From CAYRUZ01 sp964427895 (GTDB lineage: Bacteria; Patescibacteriota; Gracilibacteria; Peribacterales; Peribacteraceae), in the NCBI GenBank assembly GCA_964427895.1, contig CAYRUZ010000005.1, forward strand, positions 1 to 59,309: a stretch of 59,309 nucleotides of DNA. Direction: 5' to 3'. Shown here piece after piece: positions 51,501-58,900 of the stretch. The position numbers and the translations under genes are program-made. The first letter of the stretch is position 1. Each line of letters opens with the position of its first letter. The notes below the pieces were generated by a model, which saw only the letters and a list, made by a program, of their open reading frames with translations, searched no databases and had not been told where the DNA came from.

Positions 51501-52172
51501 GATGTATCCATTCTGGAACGGTCCGTCCTTTGCGCGGTCGCCCGGTTGCGGAGGGCTGGTAAGGGCATGGAACGGCGGCCCGAACATGTCGCCCGTTGGA
51601 AGCTGAATCGGGTCTTTACGGCATTCCGGTGCAAGTTCGCCGGACTGCGCGAAGTTGTAAACGCAGTAGTACACATCATCGCCGCAGTGATCGATGCACT
51701 GCGAGGCAGTCGGGAAGGCTTGGCCTTGAGGTTCGCCGTTCTCACAGGCCGTGGTACCTCCCACTCGACCGCCACACGTGCGGACTGTTCCGGCGCTGCC
51801 TCCTGCACCCCCGCTTGTGGGTGATTCGGTACAACAGAAAATGAGATCTTGATTGAGGGCCAATTTTACTTCTCCTTTGGGTTTATCACACAAGGCGGAA
51901 CAGTCGGGCTCGTTGGAGTACACGGTGCTTCCGCCGCAGGTATTGCCGTTCGCGGAGATGTATCCCGCAGAACAACCGCCCGAGCAGCACTGCACCTGCA
52001 AACGCACGTTGGGCTTCGAACTCATCTGGGATTGGAAGCCACTGATCATTCCACCTGTTAATTCGGCGTGCAGACCATCGACCGTCCAATACCCCCTCAA
52101 AACAGCGCCAACAACGGCAACTACAACCAGTACAGCCGCGCCGTGAAAGAGGAGCTGCCTCTGCATGCGCAT
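48555..52172 (-). CDS. Giant Cys-rich, Ser-rich surface protein 3
   Basis: A 1205-residue paralogue. N-terminal TM helix (GAAVLVVVAVVGAVLRG), CC modules (LQVQCCSGGCSAGYISANG..., LIFCCTESPTSGG...), a CVYNFAQSGE loop, a long poly-Ser/Lys stalk (SSKSSGSSKSSS type), and a third CC module (IVCCDPTTFSC ... GCPANTIAFPDMNACRAAC). This is followed by a collagen-like run of S-x-P triplets (about 50410-50700) and a Cys-rich block (PACVSGQPLCCSDPDWCEP). A Ser-rich stalk with repeated NSSRSVSSGSSFS follows, then the repeat array shared with protein 2, a linker of about 130 residues and the tail ASGPAAVAVMAAGAAGGYAW-TRKRRR. ATG 52172 follows TACAGT by 9 nt. It is likely an anchored fibre or adhesin. Confidence 0.85.
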   Translation of the reverse strand: MRMQRQLLFHGAAVLVVVAVVGAVLRGYWTVDGLHAELTGGMISGFQSQMSSKPNVRLQVQCCSGGCSAGYISANGNTCGGSTVYSNEPDCSALCDKPKGEVKLALNQDLIFCCTESPTSGGAGGSAGTVRTCGGRVGGTTACENGEPQGQAFPTASQCIDHCGDDVYYCVYNFAQSGELAPECRKDPIQLPTGDMFGPPFHALTSPPQPGDRAKDGPFQNGYIGQERCDQACFGASSSSRRNSSTQSSARSGSSSRVSSKSGSSSSKSSGSSKSSSSSKSSSSSSSKSSGSSKSSSKSSSSTSSKSSSSSSSSGGGGGGGGSSSRSSRSSRPTTGGTSSKNSPTSPTTPTGGGGSSTAASVRSGSSSRGNGPISPTSPTSPTGASSRRATSSSRGQIVCCDPTTFSCNTAIAQAEPQSFWASLLAALGGTKPGLGGGNGGNAGAAGGGCPANTIAFPDMNACRAACRGGTSSANPTKPNGPTSSRPSNPSQPSAPSAPSAPSAPSAPSAPSAPSAPSAPSAPSAPSAPSAPSAPSAPSAPSAPSSPSSPSSPSSPSSPSSPSSPTSPSSPTSPSSPSTPISPTIGSSASSKVSSRSTSACSAGSVAPSCLFGAAVCPEGSTAVCPAMTAPACVSGQPLCCSDPDWCEPMTCESAVVCPESSRSSQKSSSSFREGSSTSSVSSRSSFSSRSSISSRSSTSSFNPSSNSSRSVSSGSSFSQSSNSSRSVSSGSSFSPSSNSSRSMSSGSSNSSPSSRSSQSSVSFSSINAFCGDGRQDRGEQCGEPGLSCPQGQTCNSTSCLCSGGGLCGNGTINQGEQCGEPGLICPQDQTCEAGWCLCQGAVTCGNGSADRGEQCGEPGLSCPQGQICGQNTCLCTGGPYCGDGNINRGELCGEPGLSCAPGQTCNPTNCLCVSPANLFFICGDGKKDPGEECDDGNNRDEDGCGSLCLVEAGFCGDAIVQKGLGEQCEPSTFDRSLSFICGPDCRFHSFTCGDGRVDAGEECDEGLRNSDGPNAHCRTNCSFARCGDATLDTVTEQCDDGNKLGGDGCDKFCLIQPTAAPGQVLGAAVPLQYTPLPGEVLPAQLGTTTDGTLGQNGAQGTQDGRPLVMPKGPNAPRTPVAVGTPVPNAPQLHYDENGEVVDKNGNPVAREKVIQMQDETIKSQRIVAGQRTPKGDLNASGPAAVAVMAAGAAGGYAWTRKRRR
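49016..49844 (-). repeat. 829-bp perfect direct repeat, copy 2
   Basis: Identical partner of 45372-46200, offset 3644 bp, in the same orientation. The sequences diverge at once outside these ends (copy 1 continues GGCGGAGCC, copy 2 CTGACGACC). Confidence 0.9.
50440..50700 (-). repeat. S-x-P triplet-coding repeat with a 54-bp tandem unit
   Basis: Encodes about 25 or more S-A-P or S-S-P triplets. Within it, GCGCACTCGGTGCCGAC recurs at 50570 and 50624, a 54-bp period (18 residues). Confidence 0.75.
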
Positions 52173-52181
52173 ACTGCGCGA

Positions 52182-52187
52182 ACTGTA
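52182..52187 (-). promoter_or_regulatory. -10-like TACAGT
   Basis: TACAGT ends 9 nt before ATG 52172. Confidence 0.45.
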
Positions 52188-52246
52188 GCATTCACAAGCG
52201 TACGTGACCACGTTGGACGAACCAACGCGTGGACACGCAAATCATT

Positions 52247-52738
52247 TCATTGTGCCGATCCACTCGTGCACGAGACCGCGCAGGCCTTCACCGAGGCAAA
52301 CTCACTTCCGCCACCGCACGGCTGAGGATTCTTCGACGTCGCAATCTCTGCAGCGCAAGTGGGTTCTCCAGCGCTGCCCTTTTCGCAGCAGAAGACCAAT
52401 CTCTCGCCTCCAGTAGGAGTGATGGGGTCGGCCTCGTACGCCGGGTGGCAAGCATTCTCGCAATCGTTACGAACCAAGTAGGCAGACTGAGAATCGCGGC
52501 ACGCCGTATTGGCGCGATCGGACGTTTCCTGCACGCACTGATAGGTCGAAGTGCAGCACCAAACGTTCACGGAGACACCGGTCTGCTGTTCGACGGGAAG
52601 CAGATCCGCCTGGAGGTTCAGCGGGCGGTTTCTCTCACTGACCACCGGCGGCAAGGTCTGCCGCGTGTAGTACACCACCCCTCCCAGGATCAACAGGGCG
52701 GCGAGGGAAACGTTGGGGAGGGTGAGGTACTTGGACAT
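52247..52738 (-). CDS. Small membrane-anchored protein made of two CC modules
   Basis: A 163-residue protein: a TM helix (VSLAALLILGGVVYY) and then only two CC modules, VNVWCCTSTYQCVQETSDR... with CRDSQSAYLVRNDCENAC, and LVFCCEKGSAGEPTC... with CGGGSEFASVKACAVSC. It matches the N-termini of the three giant proteins and lacks stalks, DUF4215 repeats and the C-terminal tail, so it shows the module as an independent unit. ATG 52738 is 8 nt after TATTCT; the earlier in-frame start (52768) is rejected for this reason. It could be a membrane-bound partner of the large proteins. Confidence 0.75.
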   Translation of the reverse strand: MSKYLTLPNVSLAALLILGGVVYYTRQTLPPVVSERNRPLNLQADLLPVEQQTGVSVNVWCCTSTYQCVQETSDRANTACRDSQSAYLVRNDCENACHPAYEADPITPTGGERLVFCCEKGSAGEPTCAAEIATSKNPQPCGGGSEFASVKACAVSCTSGSAQ

Positions 52739-52746
52739 AGTGCGGG

Positions 52747-52752
52747 AGAATA
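52747..52752 (-). promoter_or_regulatory. -10-like TATTCT
   Basis: TATTCT ends 8 nt before the ATG at 52738. Confidence 0.45.
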
Positions 52753-52778
52753 CTCCGGACAGGACCACCTGTCACGGC

Positions 52779-55586
52779 TCAACCAGAGATCGATGCGTGA
52801 CAATCATCCCATGAGCGGAAGAATTCGCCTCCGGCAAGCTCGCTCCTGCGAATCGTCTCACAGAATCCACCGTCACCGACGTAGATGACGATTTCGTCGG
52901 AAGAACTGCTCGAAGAGCTTGAACTGCTGGACGAACTCGAGCTGCTCGAGGAGCTGGAGCTGCTGGACGAACTGGACGAGCTTGAACTGCTGGACGAACT
53001 CGAGCTGCTCGAGGAGCTAGAACTACTCTCGCTGCTGCTGGAGGACGAGCTATTGGAGGACGAGCTGTTCGAGGAAGAGCTGACCGAGCTCGACGAGTTG
53101 CTGCTCTCGGACGAACTGGACTGCGAGCTCTGGCTGGAAGCCGACGAACCGCTCGACTGCGACGAAGCGCTAGACTGCGACGCGCTGGATTCAGAGCCAC
53201 TCGACTGCGAGGATGCAAGACTGCTGTTGGACGAAGCGACGCTGCTCTCCGAGGAACCACCGCTGCTGACGGCACTGCTGACGGACGAACCACCGCTGCT
53301 CACGGCGCTGCTGACGGCGCTGTTGGACGAACCGCCGCTCTGCTGCGAAGACGCTTCGCTGCTGATCTGAGAAGCACTGTTGGCCGAGGCGCTGGCGAGA
53401 GAGGCGCTCACCACCGAGGCGGAAGCCTGGCTAACCTCGCTACTGCCATTCGATGCCACCGAAGCCGAGACAACGGATCCCTGGGAGCCCTCAGAGACCG
53501 AAGCAGTGGAGTTGGCCGAGGCGGTGGAATTAGCAGATCCGGTGGAATTGGCCGATCCCGTAGAGCCTGCGGAGTAGATCGAGGCGTACGACGCGGCAGT
53601 TGAGTAGGCGGAGTAGGCAGTCGACGCAGAAGCCGCCGAGTACGCCGTCGAACCGGCCGAGTAGCTGAACGAAGCAGACGCACCACCGCCACAATTGGCA
53701 TTGGGTACGCAGGCGCCTCCCTGGATTTCATTCGCGTATCCCTGAGCGAGCGACAAACCGCCAATACGCTGCAGCACGGGGAACCACGAGTTCAGGAACG
53801 TATCGGGCGCCACCCACGTACAGCGAACGGCCTCACAAGCGCTTGCTTCAGGAAGACCAAGGAAGGCGCGTCCTGTGCGTGCACATTCCTGCGCGTCACA
53901 CTGGCGGGCGCAGTTCGCCGTGCACTCCGCAATATCGGACACGTGGTAAGCGAGTTCGTCAGCATTAATTTGATCCGCCGGGATGATTTCACAATCGAGC
54001 GGGTCGGACGCATCGTAGTTCTCCCAGTCGCCGAGACACTGCGCAACAGCAATGCTGCTCGTGGAGGAGCTGGAGCTGGAACTACTCGAGGAAGAGCTGG
54101 AACTGGACGAGCTGCTGCTCGAACTGCTGGAGCTATTGGAGGAGCTGCTCGAGGAGGATTCGCTGCTCGAGGAAGAGGAACTCTCGCTGGAAGAACTCTG
54201 GCTCGAAGAGCTGACCGAGCTGCTGCTTTCGCTGCTCTGGCTGGACGAGGATTCACTCGTCTGGCTGGACGAGGACTGGCTTTCGCTCGTCTGGCTGGAC
54301 GACGACTGCGAGCTCTCGCTCTTGCTACTTTCACTGCTCTGACTGCTTTGGCTGCTCTGGCTGTACGAGCTCTGAGAATACGAACTCTGACTGTAGGAGC
54401 TTTCCGAATAGGAAGAGTACGACGCGGAGTAGGAGCTTTCGGAATTCGAGTATGAGCTATTCGAATTCGAATTTTGCGACGCCGAGTACGAGCTCACAGA
54501 AACATTGGAGCTGATGGCGGACGTGCTGAGCGCGCTGCTGTACGCGTAGCTCGATTCGCTCTGATATGAGGAGTAGGCGCTAGCAGACGGCTGGGACTGT
54601 GAGTACGCCGAAGCCGAGTACGCCGAAGCGGAATTGGCCGAAGCGGAGTTCGCGTACGACGAGTAGGCCTGGGAATTCGAGTATGCGTAGGAGGAATAGG
54701 CCTGAGACGGCTGTGAAGCCTCGGAGTAGGCGTAGGAGGAATAGACCTGGGAGTAGGAGTATGAGTACGCCTGGGAGTAGGAGTACGAGTACGCCTGCGA
54801 ATTGGAGTACGCGTACGACGAGTAGGCCTGGGAATTCGAGTATGCGTAGGAGGAGTAGGCCTGGGAATTGGAGTACGCGTACGAAGAGTAGGCCTGAGAC
54901 GGCTGTGAAGCCTCGGAGAGGTACGACGCTTGAGAGGCCTCGGATGCATAGGATGCGTAGGATGCCTGAGAGGCCTCGGATGCATACGACGCTTGAGAGC
55001 CGTGTGATGCATTCGACGCAGTCGAGGCATATGAGGCGTAGGACGCCTGCGACGCGTAGGACGCCTCAGAATTGGCCTGCGAAGCGTACGAAGCGGGGTA
55101 GGAGGCTGGGTATGAAGCCGGGTACGAGGCGGGGTAGGACGCCGGGTACGAGGCGGGGTAGGAGGCTGGGTATGAAGCCGGGTACGAGGCGGGGTAGGAC
55201 GCCGGGTACGAGGCCGGATACGACGCGGGGTATGAGGCGGGGTATGAAGCCGGGTACGAGGCAGGCGTGGAGGTAGGCTCCGAACTGCTCGACGAGCTGG
55301 CAGGAGTCAGCTCTCCATTGCGGCACTTCACGCTGCAGCTATCAAGCGTGCCGGCATCGTCTCCGACGAGAAAACCTCCGTGGCATCCTCCAAAGGTATC
55401 CGGTGCGCACGGAGCACTGGCACTGAGACAGCAAGAAACCGGCGTACTCGGCTTGAGTGCGCCAAGAAGAACAGAGTTGGGGTTCACGACGGTGCCCACG
55501 GGCAATTCAATCTGCGTCGCATTCGCTGAGAAGAGCGACATGAGGAGACCGAAGCCGACGCGGAGGGCGATGGGACTGAGCGTCAT
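52779..55586 (-). CDS. Secreted Ser/Tyr/Ala low-complexity protein with CC module
   Basis: A 935-residue exported protein. Signal-like start (SPIALRVGFGLLMSLFSANA), then one CC module (VSCCLSASAPCAPDTFGGC...LDSCSVKC). Next come about 14 PASY tetrapeptides, Ala-Ser-Tyr-Gln repeats, and AYSSYAYSNSQ repeats that look silk- or amyloid-like, then a long poly-Ser tract. In the middle (near 54000) lies a Cys-rich domain (AECTANCARQCDAQECARTG...ACEAVRCTW) that is similar to the C-terminus of the next protein. A second poly-Ser tract leads to GDGGFCETIRRSELAGGEFF at the end. It has no TM tail. Its ATG overlaps the stop of the upstream small gene (ATGA). Confidence 0.8.
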   Translation of the reverse strand: MTLSPIALRVGFGLLMSLFSANATQIELPVGTVVNPNSVLLGALKPSTPVSCCLSASAPCAPDTFGGCHGGFLVGDDAGTLDSCSVKCRNGELTPASSSSSSEPTSTPASYPASYPASYPASYPASYPASYPASYPASYPASYPASYPASYPASYPASYPASYPASYASQANSEASYASQASYASYASTASNASHGSQASYASEASQASYASYASEASQASYLSEASQPSQAYSSYAYSNSQAYSSYAYSNSQAYSSYAYSNSQAYSYSYSQAYSYSYSQVYSSYAYSEASQPSQAYSSYAYSNSQAYSSYANSASANSASAYSASAYSQSQPSASAYSSYQSESSYAYSSALSTSAISSNVSVSSYSASQNSNSNSSYSNSESSYSASYSSYSESSYSQSSYSQSSYSQSSQSSQSSESSKSESSQSSSSQTSESQSSSSQTSESSSSQSSESSSSVSSSSQSSSSESSSSSSSESSSSSSSNSSSSSSSSSSSSSSSSSSSSSSSSTSSIAVAQCLGDWENYDASDPLDCEIIPADQINADELAYHVSDIAECTANCARQCDAQECARTGRAFLGLPEASACEAVRCTWVAPDTFLNSWFPVLQRIGGLSLAQGYANEIQGGACVPNANCGGGASASFSYSAGSTAYSAASASTAYSAYSTAASYASIYSAGSTGSANSTGSANSTASANSTASVSEGSQGSVVSASVASNGSSEVSQASASVVSASLASASANSASQISSEASSQQSGGSSNSAVSSAVSSGGSSVSSAVSSGGSSESSVASSNSSLASSQSSGSESSASQSSASSQSSGSSASSQSSQSSSSESSNSSSSVSSSSNSSSSNSSSSSSSESSSSSSSSSSSSSSSSSSSSSSSSSSSSSSSSSSSSSSSSSSSDEIVIYVGDGGFCETIRRSELAGGEFFRSWDDCHASISG
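55088..55267 (-). repeat. 12-bp tandem repeat coding for PASY tetrapeptides
   Basis: About 14 units. Synonymous changes make a higher-order pattern (blocks such as 55141-55160 reappear at 55201). It is coding DNA, not CRISPR. Confidence 0.85.
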
Positions 55587-55813
55587 CTGCGGAACGACGT
55601 GAAGCACATGCGATCACACAAGGCCTTCCCCTGGAAGAAGAAGTATCCCTTCATCTTCGAGCACGCGACTGGCGTGGACGCATGTTGGCAAACGTTCACG
55701 GCCTGCACGCAGCACCAGCCTGCGTTCAGCCACCACCAGAACAAGCCAAACGCGACGAGTAGGACCAGGACGATCCGTATAACGTACCGACGCGCCAGGA
55801 GCGGGCGAGCCAT
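55583..55813 (-). CDS. Minimal CC-module membrane protein
   Basis: A 76-residue protein: basic start (ARPLLARRYV), one TM helix (IRIVLVLLVAFGLFWWWL) and then a single CC module (GWCCVQAVNVCQHASTPVACSKMKGYFFF...LCDRMC). It is translationally coupled to the next gene (ATGA overlap at 55583-55586) and so probably works with that protein. TAGAGT lies 11 nt before the ATG. It is the smallest member of this Cys-rich set. Confidence 0.7.
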   Translation of the reverse strand: MARPLLARRYVIRIVLVLLVAFGLFWWWLNAGWCCVQAVNVCQHASTPVACSKMKGYFFFQGKALCDRMCFTSFRR

Positions 55814-55824
55814 AAACAGGGGGA

Positions 55825-55830
55825 ACTCTA
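55825..55830 (-). promoter_or_regulatory. -10-like TAGAGT
   Basis: TAGAGT ends 11 nt before the ATG at 55813. Confidence 0.35.
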
Positions 55831-55926
55831 GCAGCGGTTTTTGGCCATGTCATATGGAGGAACACCAATTGCATTTGTCATGGAATTGTTCTGTGTCTTT
55901 ATCAACTTTGTACATCTGACATTCGC

Positions 55927-58900
55927 TCACTCACAGACTCCGGGGATTGGCTTGCAATCAACGAAGGCACCGAACAAACCACCTTGCGGTTCGCAGTGCG
56001 CGGTACGACATGCGAAGTCGAACGACACTTCGAAGTATCCGAAGAGCACAGGAACGAGCGCACCTTGCTGACAACTTTCGACTGAACAGTTCGCTTTACA
56101 TAGATCGTTGCAGAGATTCATTTGCGGCAATCTGTAGCGCAATTCACTCGCCGGGCAGGAGCCGGTCTCGAGGAGTTCGCACGGAATGCCGTCTTTGTGC
56201 GAGTAGTCCATGCAGCAATAGACCATGAATTCGCTGCTGCTACTGGAGGACGTGCCCTCGGAGGAGGTGCTGCTCGTCGGTTCGGATGACCAATACGAAC
56301 TCGACGAATACCACTCGCTGGAGCTGCTGCTCTCGTAGCTGCTCTCGCTTGAGCTATGCGTTTCGCTACTCGAATTCGCCGAGCTTGCCGCGGAAGATGC
56401 GCTCATGCTCATGGTGGAAGCCGCAGAAGATGCAGCGCTCGCCGAGGCGATAGCGGAATATGCACTGTAGTACGCGCTTGCGGAACTCCCCTCCTCCGAC
56501 AGAGCACTCACCGCGGAAGAGTATGCGGGTGCCGACCACTGCGACGGTTGGGAGTATCCGCCCGCCGAAGAACCGAATTCACTGAGACAATCCATGCTGC
56601 ATCCGTCTCCGTCGCGCATGCGGCAGGTGCCTGCGCCGCAATCCGCATCCGTGTTGCAGCTGACACCCGATTCGCAGGTCATTCCGTCGTCACACTGTTC
56701 CGAGCCGACCCACACGTATCCGTCGCCGCAGTAGGCGTTGACGCAGATGTCGAGACAATCGTCGGTGTTGTCCAAATTTCCATCATCGCATTCTTCACTC
56801 GGATCGACCGTGCTGTCGCCACAAGACGCACTGGACGCCGCCGATGCCGATTCTTCGGAAGCGGCACTGGAAGCGCATGATCCGCAATCCTCCTCGCAGC
56901 TGGAGCAGGACTCGATGCTCTCGTCGCAAATACTGTCGCCGCATGTGGGCAGGAAGCAGTCGGAGTTGCACGCATCACCATCAGCGTTATTACCGTCGTC
57001 ACACTCCTCTACTCCGCTCCAGACGTATCCGTCACCGCACGAAGAGTCGACGCAACTGCTCAAACATTCGTCATCGTCGTCACCGTTTCCATCGTCGCAC
57101 TCTTCGCCGTATTCCACGTCACCGTTGCCGCAGATGCTCTCGTTCTCGCAAATCGAGTCGCATCCGTCCCCATCCACGGTGTTCCCGTCATCGCACTCTT
57201 CGAGCGCCTCGTATACCTCGCCGTCGCCGCAGGTGGCCAGCATGCAGTCATCAAGACAGTAATCGTCATTTGCCGAGTTCCCGTCATCGCATTCTTCGAC
57301 GAACTCCCACACATACCCGTCGCCGCAGGTCGAGTTGAGACAGACCTCGGTACAGCTGTCGGTACTGTCATCGTCTCCATCGTCGCATTCTTCCGTTGGC
57401 TGTACGATGCCATCCCCGCAATTTGCGAGCTCGCACATATTGCTGCAGTCGTCATCGTCGATCCCATTGCCGTCGTCGCACTCCTCCATACCGACCCACA
57501 TTTCGCCGTCGCCGCAGTACGCCTCTTCGCACGTGTCGAGGCAGTCGTCGCCATTGTCGGCGTTGCCGTCGTCGCACGCTTCGACTCCGCTCCAGACTTC
57601 CCCGTCGCCGCAGTAGGCCTCTTCGCATGTGTCGAGACAGTCGTCGTTGTTATTCGCGTTCCCATCATCGCACGCTTCGACTCCGCTCCAGACTTCGCCG
57701 TCGCCGCAGTACGCGTCTTCGCACGTGTCGAGGCAGGAATCGGTATTGCTGGCATTGGCATCGTCGCATTCCTCATGGCCAGCCCAGACTTCGCCGTCAC
57801 CGCAGTAGGCCNNNNNNNNNNNNNNNNNNNNNNNNNNNNNNNNNNNNNNNNNNNNNNNNNNNNNNNNNNNNNNNNNNNNNNNNNNNNNNNNNNNNNNNNN
57901 NNNNNNNNNNNGGCATCGTCGCATTCCTCATGGCCAGCCCAGACTTCGCCGTCACCGCAGTAGGCCAATTCACACGTATAGAGACACGCATCGGTATTAA
58001 TGCCGTTCCCGTCATCGCACTCTTCGTAGCTTCCTCCGCTGCTACTGCTGCTTCCGCCGCTGCCGTACGTGTAGCCGTCACCGCAGTAGGCAAACTGGCA
58101 TGTACTGAGACAGTTGTCGTTGTTGAAGGGATTGCCGTCGTCACATTCTTCGCCTGAGTCGACTGTGCCATTGCCGCATGTCGGGCCACAGGAACTGCTC
58201 GAGCCTACGGCGGCAAGCACGATGCCCGCCTTTGCCTGAGCATCGCCGTTCGATTGAATCGTCGCAACGCCCGCCACAAAGGCATGCTGCGGAGCATCAT
58301 CCGTGCTCTGTATCGCTACCGCACGCTGTGCCGCGGCATATAGAGCGGGCGGGTCAGTCATCGCGGTCGCGGGACACGTGCTGAGCTCGCATGTGTTCTT
58401 GCATCCGTCAGTATCGTCATTGTTGCCGTCGTCGCATTCCTCGTGACCGGTCCAGACAAAGCCATCGCCGCAGACCGCATTCTGGCAGGCGCCGACACAG
58501 GCATTCGTGTCGTCATTGTCCCCGTCATCACAGTCTTCGATGCCGCTCCACACGTGTCCGTCGCCGCAGTACGCGTCTTCGCAGGTATTAACGCAAGCGT
58601 CGGTATCGTTGCCGTTTGCGTCGTCGCACTCCTCGAATCCAGACCACACCTGACCGTCACCGCAGGATGCGTTGTCACAGCTGCTGAGACAATCGTCGGT
58701 GTCGTCGGCATTCGCATCATCGCATTCCTCCATTCCGCTCCAGACGTGCCCGTCGCCGCAGGTTGCACTCACGCAGCTATCGAGACAATCGTCGGTTTCA
58801 TCCGCATTGGCGTCGTCGCACTCCTCCACTCCGCTCCACACGTACCCGTCACCGCAATCCGGATTGGCACAACTGTTCAAGCAGTCATCAGTGTTAATGC

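Noticed and set aside
55088..55267. Regular short repeats that could suggest a CRISPR array
   Set aside because: Units are 12 bp with no spacers, in frame, and encode PASY; no cas genes are near.
57812..57911. Frame change at the gap taken as a true frameshift or pseudogene
   Set aside because: The N-run is an arbitrary 100, and overlapping the identical flanks restores the frame.
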